A stretch of 64,000 nucleotides of DNA. It comes from Achatina immaculata (taxonomy: Eukaryota; Mollusca; Gastropoda; Stylommatophora; Achatinidae). This document shows positions 35,310 through 45,532 of this stretch, in pieces. Location of the stretch: assembly GCA_009760885.1 (NCBI GenBank), contig CM019717.1:52774030-52838029 (forward strand), in the 5' to 3' direction. A program made the translations under genes and the position numbers. The notes beneath the pieces are model-generated. The model did not search any database. It saw only the letters and a list, made by a program, of their open reading frames with translations, and was not told where the DNA came from. Position 1 is the stretch's first letter. Each line of letters opens with the position of its first letter.

Positions 35310-35959
35310 TGTGAAAGAAACATACAAGAAACAGAATGATCATCTTTTCTTTGGCCTGTCTCATTAGTTTTAAAACTTATCATTCAGTAACTAGCAATAA
35401 AAACAGCAGAGAAAGTAGATATGTATAGCGTCATTATATTAAACACTATCCCTCGACCAAGTAGAGACACACACAGAGTCTGTTATCGTTTTGGTAGAAC
35501 TTAGGTCTCTTGTTTGGCAGCGTAGGAACAAAGCAAAGTTTGAAAACAACTTCTACAAAAGAAACATTTGTGTACGTCTTTAAGCAAAAATTGACCCGTG
35601 TGTCGTTTAGTAATGCCAGCTACTATTGTATGATATATGATGTATGATTAACTTTGTTCAGCTCTGACTTCACTTGTCAAATGTATTGCACATTCCTCTT
35701 TATCTAGCAAAACTGAATGAAAACGTGTCAATCTAATTACTCAGGTGCAACAAACAGGCACAACGTAATGTTGCTTTCTTGTTTTTCTCAACTTCTTGAT
35801 AACTCCCAGCCTGAGTTTTACCCTTCCCGAATAATCAGTCACTCGAATCAGTAATTGCTATCTAATCCAATCCTCCTTTTCTAATCTTGTCTAATTAATT
35901 GTAGACAAAGACCACCTTCCCATTTCATCTATGCAGAACTACACAGGCGTGTTACATTA

Positions 35960-37800
35960 GGAATGGCTACGTCCTTGAACTACAACTTCAAGCGACAACC
36001 AGTCCCTGTCCTTATCAACAATCCCATTATATCAACAAAATGTCCAGAGTTACCGCAGGGTTCTCCGTTATCACCAGTCTTATTAAATGTTTATACGGTG
36101 ACAATCACTGAGCAACACCTTGTTGGGAGGGGAAGGGCTTTGTCATCTGCTGATGATATTCTAGTATATCGGCAGATAAAGAAGTATAGGGGACTACCAA
36201 TACGTTACAGAATGAACTTGATCGAATTTTCTCCTGGTGTGAAGTTTCTAACACCCTTGTCAACCCTACAAATGCGTCAGTGACGTGGTACTCACTGAAC
36301 TACCATATTGTTTACACTGATACGCCTGTTGTGAGACTGGGTGGTGAGGATATGATCAGAACTAACTTGATGATATACTTAGGAGTGAAGTTTGATCTCA
36401 GTCTATGTTTCAAGGAACATGTTGACCACGTGATAAGGAAATCTCACAAAGGTCTATCGACAATGAAGGTCATGGCAACTGCCAGCACTGAGCAGAGACT
36501 ACTAATACTTCTGTACCAGGGGCTGGTTCTTGCACCCATAAAGTACATCCTAGCCATCCTCACTGTCAGCCCTGCTCAGATCGAAAAACTCAAAAAGGTG
36601 CAAAATGAAGCCATGCGAATTATCTTAGGGTGTGGTAGAGACACTTCCTGTGTAGCGATGAGATACCTTCTTGATTTCCCCACCATGAATCACAGAATCA
36701 AGATCTGGAGGGCGCGTGTGCAGACAAAAAGCATCCATTGCATCAAGCTCCTCAAAGAAAAGGGAGACAGGCTAAATAGGGGCAAATAATGAATGGGTCG
36801 TGCAGAAGATATTATCAAGCAGGTTTGTGAACCCAACATCGTCAACTCCGGCGAGGAATGGGTACCTGTGCCTTCTTGCATATCAGCGATGTGGATTATT
36901 GCTTGACAAGAGAGGCAGTGAGCAGAATCCACTTGTTGTGAATGCTGAGATCAACGCCCTTATTAGTGAAAATTCCAATGAGGCAGATGTTATTATTTAC
37001 ACAGATCTGTCCGTTGTACAATAACAAAGGAGTGCAGGAGCATTCACAGCACTTTCGGCGCGCCTTCCCTGTGACCATAAGCAGCATGACGATGGAGGTG
37101 ATGACGGTAATGAAAACATTCATGTGGCTGGAGTCACATGACTCCACCCGTTCCTGCATATATAATTCAGTGAGTATGATCCGGAAGGTCAAGGCAGGTT
37201 CTAAATGCAGGTAGTGGCCTGCGTCATTGCAGAGATCAACTATTTGCAGAGTTACCTTCATCTATGTCCCTGGGCGTGTGGGAAAGCTGATAGGCTGGCT
37301 AGCTCTGCAATCATCGCAGATGGACAACCATTGGATCACGCTGATATTGTTAACGCGCTCAAAGAGATAGGCAGAGTCAAAGGCAGCGAATCTACATCGC
37401 TGTTAGAATGAGAGAGCTTGGAATACAGATTATGGACTTCGAGGGCAGCGAATCCACATCGCTGCTTAGAATGAGAGAGCTGGGAATACAGATTATGGAC
37501 TTCGAAGGCAGCGAATCTACATCGCTGCTTAGACTGAGAGAGCTGGGAATACAGATTATGGACTTCGAAGGCAGCGAATCTACATCGCTGCTTAGACTGA
37601 GAGAGCTGGGAATACAGATTGGCACGGCGAGGAACAAGAGGCAGACTGGACATGAAAGACAACTTGTCAGTCAACACAAGACAAGCACTATCAGCCGCAG
37701 GACGCTGATGGATATGTTGGGGGGGGGGGAATCTGAGCACCTATGGACATGTCCGGAGTGCAGTGATGATGACCTAGACCATAAACCATAACGATAAACA
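35960..37800 (+). mobile_element. RNase H-bearing LINE relic, copy B
   Basis: Uninterrupted counterpart of 9,414-10,964 plus 13,426-13,730. It shows LPQGSPLSPVLLNVYT (RT), SADDILVYRQ (active-site motif with the leading Phe changed to Ser), LGVKFDLSLCFKEHVDH, an RNase H end with KADRLASSAI, a 63-bp internal tandem expansion (37,375-37,620), and EHLWTCPECSDDDLDHKP to the stop near 37,790. AATAAA lies near 37,963. Confidence 0.87.
37375..37620 (+). repeat. 63-bp in-frame tandem repeat inside LINE, B only
   Basis: Nearly four copies of a 21-codon unit (MDFEGSESTSLLR-RELGIQI). Copy A has one (10,838-10,898). The repeat keeps the reading frame. Confidence 0.92.
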
Positions 37801-38139
37801 ATCTCAGTGTTGTCACTCACACACAATGTACGTTAGAACTTATTATCACCAGAACTTCCATCGTGGCAATGTAAACTTCATTACACATCACCTTCATCTT
37901 CATATCAAGCTGTTGATCATAACTGTTATTTATAAAATATGTCATGTACTGATTTTTGACAATAAAGTTCATAAAACTATATATGTAATAATTTTATGTA
38001 TGTGATAACGTTTGTTTTCTTTATTTTTGACTTCGTTTTATCATCCAGTGGAAGATAAATTTTGAATAGGCCTCGTATACAAAAAAAAATAATAATGTAA
38101 GAATTAATAAGAATAAATGGCATTTTCGTGATACTAAAT

Positions 38140-38345
38140 GCTGACAACTCACTACCAAAATTAGCACTAAGATGGACACCACAGGGGAACAGAAGTAAGG
38201 GCAGACCAAAAGAGACAAAGAGAAGAACAACAGAGAGGATGTTGAGCAATAGAGGACTCATCTGGACAGGAGCAGAAAAAAAGGCAAAGGATAGGCATTT
38301 GTGGAAAACCATTTCGGAAGCACCATGTGCCCTGGGCACTTAAGG

Positions 38346-38391
<46 letters not shown>
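38140..38391 (+). mobile_element. GA-tailed LINE, short truncated copy, B only
   Basis: Begins within DNSLPKLALRWTP and runs through GRPKETKRRTTERM to the stop, then about 22 GA units (38,348-38,391). Copy A (14,150-14,170) has the uninterrupted flanks. AARTGCT-like words on both sides suggest a short, mutated target duplication. Confidence 0.85.
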
Positions 38392-38392
<1 letters not shown>

Positions 38393-39430
38393 GCTTTATT
38401 CATATTAGAGGAATAATACAAAATAAACTATACAGCAAAGATGAGTGGTCAAGCACAAGATGGTGACATTGCAGTACATGATGAGAGGACAACATCAAAT
38501 GTTGGGTTAGAATCTACATAGCAACGGGAAAATGAAATATGCAGGATGCTCTAGATCTACTGTGCCAAAAATGTTTCTGGGGAAATGAATCAAGATTATG
38601 ATATTCTGTGATTGTTGGAAGAATAATCCGTGACGTTTTTTCTTTGTTTATTCAAAGCCGTAGATTTAAAACTTATTGTCTTTATATACACAGAAAACTA
38701 CATCACAAATACTCATATTGGTTTTAAATATTTTGACTTTCAAATCAGTCTGCACTTTCTGACTGCATAAAATCTAAATGTTTTAAAACACAAAAGAAAA
38801 TATCCGAATTTGTAGATAAAATTAGCTGTTTCTTCTTTTTCTTCATTGTAGACATTCAGACAAAAGGTAATTTTTTTAGAATCAAATGCAACATTTAATT
38901 TTCGCTTCTGAAAAGATCGATGGACGCCTGCAGATGCCTGACTTTTAGGATGTGCAGCTGTATCCTGGATATGAGAATGTTTTAATCTTGAACTAAATAC
39001 ATCTGTAAATATTCTAGCAATTTACATGTGATCCTTAATATTAAATGTTAAGTTATCAGAGTGATTTGAAAGAAAATTCATCATATTTATCGCTACTACA
39101 GATTTCTTTATCCGTAATAGCATGATTTGTATATTTCCAAACTTTCTCCTTAAAAAGAGCTGATCATGGCAGCAGTTTTCGTGTTTCAATAAAAAAAAAA
39201 ATTCATATTGATGTAAGAAAACAAAACTTGAAGGCAGTGAGTATTTCATGGCATGCAAATGTAAAGGGACGTAACTTATTATTTAAAGCAGTGTAGTTCT
39301 TGGCAGCATTTGATGGCCATGGAACATAAAATTCACAACATAAAGTGTGTGTCTTAATTATATATTGTCTTATATTTTTATGAGATTTTCAAATTGTCTG
39401 TTACCAAAGAAATATAAAAGATCATTAGTT
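38392..39430. other. Non-coding segment, duplicon B
   Basis: No gene recognised. It aligns with 14,150-15,165 of copy A. Confidence 0.55.
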
Positions 39431-40545
39431 CATTCATTCATTCATTTGCATGTCCCTTGCGGAACTTTGCCTCCCAAACAGCACTCCTGTAGGCCTCTCG
39501 GTTGTGGGCAAGATGGCCTGCTGCTGATGCATCCATTTCCAGATCGTCAGCGATGTCTTGCAGCCATCTTCGTCTTGGTCTTCCTCTTTTTCTTTTTCCC
39601 ATTATGTATCCTTCCAATACGGTCTTCTCTAAATTATCATGACGTTTAATGTGTCCAAAATATTTCCGTTTTCTCTCTTTAATCCTCTTCACTAGCCAGC
39701 CTTCTTCAACATTAAGCTCTTGTAGTATAGATATATTTGTTCTTTTTTGTGTCCACGATATTTGGAGAACTCTTCTGTAGCATTTACATTCAAAGGCATT
39801 TATGTGTTTCTCAGCTGTTTTGTTAAGTGTCCAGGTCTCACAGGCATATGTTGCTATGGGAAAGATGCATGCCCTTAAAAATCTTATTTTTGTGGTTCTG
39901 TCTGCTCCTCTCCACAGATTCTTTATTTGTTTTACTTTCTGAAGAGCGATAGATGTCCTCCTTTTAATTTCCCTCATTGTATCTCCATTATTAGTTAGTA
40001 GCGATCTAAGATATTCAAAACTCTCCACTTCTTCCAGTTTTTCCTCATTGATACATATTTCAGTTGCCTTGTTTGTTTTGTCAGTTGTCATTAATTTAGT
40101 TTTCTTTGCATTAAGATAGAGGTTCTGCTCTTCGCTGTTCTTGCGGACTGACATAATTAGTTTTTCCATTCCTTTTTATGTTGTGGACAGCAATACTGTG
40201 TCATCAGCATATCTAATCTCTGGTATTTCATAACCTCCAACTGTTATGGCATCGTAATATTCTTTGTCTACATCTTCTCTAACATTCCTCATTATATTTT
40301 CAGTATACAAGTTAAATAAGTAGGGTGACAATATGCACCCCTGACGGACCCCTTGTTTTATGTCAAACCAACTTGTTGTTTCACCATTTATTCTTACTGC
40401 TGCTTGTTGGTCTAGATACAGCAGTGATGTTAATTGTATCAAATGTGTTGGAAATCCTATTTTTTCCATTATTTCCCAAAGTTTCTGGTGTTGTACACAA
40501 TCAAATGCCTTTGAGTAGTCTATAAAGGATAAATATAGATCAGCA
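39431..40545 (-). mobile_element. AATG-tailed LINE with near-open RT, B only
   Basis: Minus strand: one frame from ~40,545 to 39,438 broken only by a single TAA at 40,176-40,178. It has [46 protein letters not shown] (catalytic), FEYLRSLLTNNG, ACETWTLNKTAEKH and GKRKRGRPRRRWLQDI, ending at HANE and (AATG)n. It is 5'-truncated with no endonuclease. It replaces 717 bp present in A (15,166-15,882). Confidence 0.9.
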
Positions 40546-40920
40546 TCAGCTTTGTTGCAGACTTGCTTCATGACAGCATTAGCTTTGTTGCAGACTTGCT
40601 TCATGACAGCATTAGCTTTGTTGCAGACTTACTTCATGACAGCATCTGTTTTGTTGCAGACTTACTTCATGACAGCATTAGCTTTGTTGCAGACTTACTT
40701 CATGACAGCATCAAATTTGTCACAGACTTACTTCAAGACAGCATCAGTTTTGTCACAGACTTACTTCATGACAGCATCAGCTTTATTGCTTACTTCATGA
40801 CACCATCAGTTTTGTCACAGACCCATTTCATGACAGCATCAGTTTTGTCGCAGACTTACTCTATGACAGCATCAATTTTGTTGCAGACTTATCTTTATTA
40901 CAGATTCTGTTTTATTACTG
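40546..40920. repeat. 33-bp minisatellite, copy B
   Basis: About 11 units homologous to those at 15,883-16,265, starting directly at the 5' end of the LINE. Open frames here are repeat artefacts. 40,920-41,700 is non-coding flank shared with A. Confidence 0.9.
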
Positions 40921-41759
40921 TATCTATCTCTTTCACAGTATTATTAATAACAAGATAATGTTCTACTCAGAACAAATCCTCACTCATTTATTTACATTTT
41001 AATATCAAACACAGAGAACTGGAAACTTTAAAAAATATACACAAAAAACTATGAAGATTGCTTGTGTTCTGTAAAACTTCTATCAGCATATGATGATGCT
41101 GTTTCTTAACATTTTTTATACAACTTGTAAATTAAAAAGTATAGACATATTATTTGTCAAATCTACAGACGTAAATTTCTACATAAGTGATAAATGTAAA
41201 ATGAGTAACTAGATTGTCAACTGATAACTTCTTGTTCTTCAGCTTTCCAAGCCACTAAGGTTCATTGTTACAGATAAAGTTCACTTCTATTCTTCTCCAT
41301 TCCTTATCTGTGGTCATTGTTCAAATCCAACCTAAAACACAGTCAACGCTTAAGCAATTGTATTCTCCCAAAACCAAGGCTTGACGTGTTTAAAAAAGCT
41401 TCTCTTACCCAGCTGCCCACCTTTGGAATACCCTACTAACTCATGTAAAACCTATAAGTAACATTCGTTCTTATAACTTCAAACTTTGTCAACATCTGTT
41501 TAATATGGATTATATGCCTCCCCAAGCATTGTCTAAAGCAGTTTAAAGTATGGCTTGATTGTTGTAATTTTTTTATACTGCTTTTCTATAAATTTGTTAG
41601 TTTTGAATGAATGTAAGAATGCAAGTTTATTTCATGTTGTTGTATAAATCAAAATGTAGAGTGTATTGACAATAGATAAGTTTATTATTTATTTATGTAA
41701 TTATTTAATTGTGTCTTCATGATTACTATGCTCATTAACAAATGCTGAATGACTGTGAC

Positions 41760-42080
41760 TGAGTGAAAGCTGTATGATGAAGGGCAGAATGTTAGACGGG
41801 CCTAGGTGCCCAACTCTTAACACTTTGACAACAAAGTATGTTCCTTCTACTCCTAATCTTTTCTCTCCAGTTGGTGACACCAGTTTCATTAATATCCTCT
41901 TCTATATTGTCTTTCCATCTCTGACTAGATGGTCTTGTTTCCCTCATCTCTTGTGCATACATAATTTTCATTTGTCTGTTCTCTTCCATTGTTTCTGCAT
42001 GGTCCAACCAGTGTAGTCTGTTCAGTTTCAAGACACTTATAATTCGTGTCAATTGATAGCACCAACACAAATATCAGAGA
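41760..42080 (-). mobile_element. LINE C-terminal fragment, copy B
   Basis: Counterpart of 17,690-18,010 with RLHWLDHAETMEENRQMK and RWKDNIEEDINETGVTNWRE on the minus strand. Confidence 0.7.
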
Positions 42081-42480
42081 CTCTTTGCTGAGGTGGATAA
42101 AGAAAGTGACTCCCAAGACAAATACCAGTTACACAAATGTGGAACTGGTTTTTGTATCTAAAACTGAGATGTCATTATTAATATAAAAATTAATGCATGA
42201 CATTAAAACATCTCCAAGTATATGAAATGTGGATACAGAAATGAATGTCTAAGACTCACACTATGCTCTTCACTATAATCAAGTTTTAATACAGTGTGAT
42301 TATTCTGGCTTACAAGGTCATATAATTTCAGGTCTGTTTAACATATATTTTTGGATTCATTTTACTCAGAAATAGTAATTTTAATTTATCAGTAATTTCT
42401 AAGGCACTGAAATACTGACATCATCAAATGCAAAAGAACAATTAACAGCATGGTCATGTGAAAGACATTTGAAAAAGTTG

Positions 42481-43250
42481 TCAAATAAATCCAAAAAAAG
42501 TTATTATTGTCAGAAAATGTAATGTAAACCTCACTGAAACAAATATGTCACAGCAGAAGTCTTCATCGACTACTGAATTAAATTTAAAACCATCTTTGGT
42601 CACATTTACTATAACTACATATAGTTTATCTTGCCCTGGTAAAATAAGAAAAGTAAAGGTTTGAAGGTTCAAAGGTTTAAAATCAGACTCTGGTATTACT
42701 GCATGCAGGACAGCCCCATAAATACTCCAATGCATGTCACAGCCTCCATCCAAGAGTATGTTTGCTAAAAGTTCCCATCAAATGTTGGTTCTTTATGATG
42801 GATTTTCTGCCACACAGTTCTAGTTTCCTGCCAGCACCTTTAATTTGTCCTAGCTCCAGCAATCACTTCAAAATCTTCTTGCATTCCTGCTCTTCATTTT
42901 CCTGCAGTCTTTTCAACTACAGCTTTAGCAATATCGCCCTTGTCTATTTTCAGCCTGCCATTTATTTTAGCCTGTCCAGCAAGTCTGTCTGCCACTTCAT
43001 TGCCATGTACTCCCACATGTCCTGAAACAACAAAGCTATGTTAGGTTCATCACAGCTGACTGGCTTAACAGATGAACCCATTCTTGTCAAAGCAATTTTT
43101 TCTCAATCTTATGAAGCATACTTTGTGAATCCGTCACAATGACACCAGGGACTACACTGTGGGCAGCTACCTGTTGCATTGCTGGTGACACAGCTTCATT
43201 TTCCATTCGTGTACTTGAAGTGATGACTTCATTGCTCCGGAACCCTTTTT
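42481..43250 (-). mobile_element. RNase H relic of a LINE, minus strand, copy B
   Basis: Counterpart of 18,480-19,160. The C-terminus is clearer here: a HTLGWRL segment, a stop, then HALEYLWGCPACS and a downstream frame to 42,481. It shows what the LINE end looks like without the ankyrin-derived insert. Confidence 0.7.
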
Positions 43251-43574
43251 ATGTCTTTTTTTTACAGAACCATTGACAGTGAAATGGAGTTTAAACTCTG
43301 AGGTTGATGGATCAGCACCATCTAAATAAAGAGTTAAACAGACAGAAGTGGAGGAGAAATAGGAATCATCATGAGAGGATTATAAGGAATTAAACAGACA
43401 GAAGTGGAGAAGAAACAGGAATCATTATGGCAGGATTAAGAGGAAAAGGAGAGCAGGGAAACATAAGAAAAGTAAGCGTACTCTGATGAGATCTTGCTCC
43501 CTTTCCATTCCTGTTGAAACAGAAGGGAATGTTTTGAGTGATTATGAAATAAAACATGTCATATTTTTCATATT

Positions 43575-44247
43575 CATTCATTCATTCATTCCTTTGCATG
43601 TCCCTTGCGGAACTTTGCCTCCCAAACAGCACTCCTGTAGGCCTCTCGGTTGTGAGCAAGATGGCCTGCTGCTGCTGCATCCATTTCCAGATCATCAACG
43701 ATGTCTTGCAGCCATCTTCGTTTCGGTCTTCTTCTTTTTCTTTTTCCCATTATGTATCCTTCCAATACGGTCTTCTCTAAATTATCATGACGTTTAATGT
43801 GGCCAAAATATTTAAGTTTTCTCTCTTTAATCCTCTTTACTAGCCAGCCTTCTTCAATATTAAGCTCTTGTAGTATAGATATATTTGTTCTTTTTTGTGT
43901 CCACGATATTTGGAGAACTCTTCTATAGCATTTACATTCAAAGGCATTTATGTGCTTCTCAGCTGTTTTGTTAAGTGTCCAGGTCTCACAGGCATATGTT
44001 GCGATAGGAAAGATGCATGCCCTTAAAAATCTTATTTTTGTGGTTCTGTCTGCTCCTCTCCACAGATTCTTTATTTGTTTTACTTTCTGAAGAGCAATAG
44101 ATGTCCTCCTTTTAATTTCCCTCATTGTATCTCCATTATTAGTTAGTAGTGATCCAAGATATTCAAAACTCTCCACTTCTTCCAGTTTGTCCTCATTGAT
44201 ACATATTTCAGTTGCCTTGTGTGTTTTGTCAGTTGACATCACTTTAG
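43575..44247 (-). mobile_element. AATG-tailed LINE with 11-bp target duplication, B only
   Basis: TTTTTCATATT occurs at 43,564-43,574 and 44,248-44,258; copy A near 19,470 has it once, uninterrupted. The minus frame 44,242-43,586 is open for 218 codons: ESFEYLGSLLTNNGD, RRTSIALQKVKQI, ACETWTLNKTAEKH, GKRKRRRPKRRWLQDI, HAKE. It is 5'-truncated after the RT active site. Confidence 0.95.
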
Positions 44248-44692
44248 TTTTTCATATTAACATTTGGAATATTTTTTTTCACCCTAAATATAAGATTTAA
44301 CTTTGACAATTTTCAACATTTTGGATCAAAAAAGAAAAAAGAATAATAAGATGCAGCAGATAATGATTAAATAATATTCTATATTTCACTCAGCTGGTGC
44401 TATAATGGCATATCTAAACAATGTCTTTTATTCACTGTTTCCTAAAATATAGCTTAATCACATAAATGATTAAGAAAGTAATGTGATAATATTTATAAAT
44501 GTATTCTAGTATAAATATAATAAACAAAATATGTTGAAGGTAAAGGCTAATAAAATTAATAACCCACATTCTTCTCGAGAACAAATGACAAGAAAAAGTG
44601 TCACAAATATATGTTAAACATGTCAGGCAATAAATGAGTGTTACTACTTAATGAATGAAATTTGTTGCTTATGAAAAGTTACTGTCATATTT

Positions 44693-45066
44693 TTGTTTCT
44701 AGTCAGTGTTGTCACAGTTCTGTTGATGATCAATGTTGTCACAGTTCTGTTGATGGTCAATGTTGTCACAGTTCTGTTGATGGTCAGTGTTGTCATATTT
44801 CTGTTCATGGTCAGTGTTGTCACAGTTCTGTTGATGACCAGTGTTGTCACAGTTCTGTTTATGGTCAGTGTTGTCAATGTTCTGTTGATGGTCAGTGTTG
44901 TCACAGTTCTGTTGATGGTCAGTGTTGTCACAGTTCTGTTCATGGTCAGTGTTGCCACAGTTCTGTTGATGGTCAGTGTTGTCACAGTTCTGTTCATAGT
45001 CAGTGTTGTCACAGTTCTGTTCATGGTCAGTGTTGTCACAGCTCTGTTCATGGTCAGTATTGTGGT
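44693..45066. repeat. 27-bp minisatellite 3' of ankyrin gene, copy B
   Basis: About 13 units homologous to those at 19,911-20,310, one unit fewer than A, with unit-level base differences. Open frames are artefacts. Confidence 0.93.
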
Positions 45067-45532
45067 TTTCATAAAATGTAAAAAGTTCACAAGTCATATG
45101 TGCAGATAAGACAATTTAATATGTGAGAACAAATCCTCAGCCAGTTATTTACTTACTTACTTACTGTTTTGTTTCTTCCATCATTCTTAATGAATTATTA
45201 TTCTGTTAGTATCAAAAATTATTACTGGGCTAGATTCCTGATGTAGTTTAATAATACAAGAGTCATTAACAGCAAATTCAACTTTAAGCACACAAAGGAG
45301 AATTTAAAACAGTTCTCTCAGAAAATTACAAACATTGATTTCATCACTTTGTTACTGTAAAAAAAAAAAAAAATCCCCATTTCCATGCTATTAACGCACA
45401 TTTGGGATACAGTGTTTTCATGACCCTTGGCATATGAAAGTGTGATGTGGTCAGTATCATGCCTGACTTGACTATTTTACTGTACCAAAGTATTCCTGTA
45501 ACATCTGATTTATCTTACACAATTTTATGAAA

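Larger units (their letters stand above)
8761..35310. repeat. Duplicon A, ~26.5-kb tandem segmental duplication
   Basis: Everything from about 8,761 to 35,310 recurs in the same order and orientation from about 35,318 to at least 63,935. Anchors shared by both copies are the RNase H LINE (9.4 and 35.9 kb), the 33-bp minisatellite (15.9 and 40.5 kb), the 27-bp minisatellite (19.9 and 44.7 kb), the ankyrin/SOCS gene (20.8 and 45.5 kb), the RTE-like LINE (23.2 and 47.9 kb), the 19-bp minisatellite (29.9 and 56.9 kb) and the AATG-tailed LINE (33.8 and 62.6 kb). Coding sequence differs by roughly 4 percent by hand count. Copy A alone carries insertions at 10,965-13,425, 13,955-14,031, 17,075-17,645 and 34,166-34,435, and a 1,649-bp internal tandem duplication at 26,461. 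An assembly artefact (two haplotypes in tandem) is the main alternative. Confidence 0.93.
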
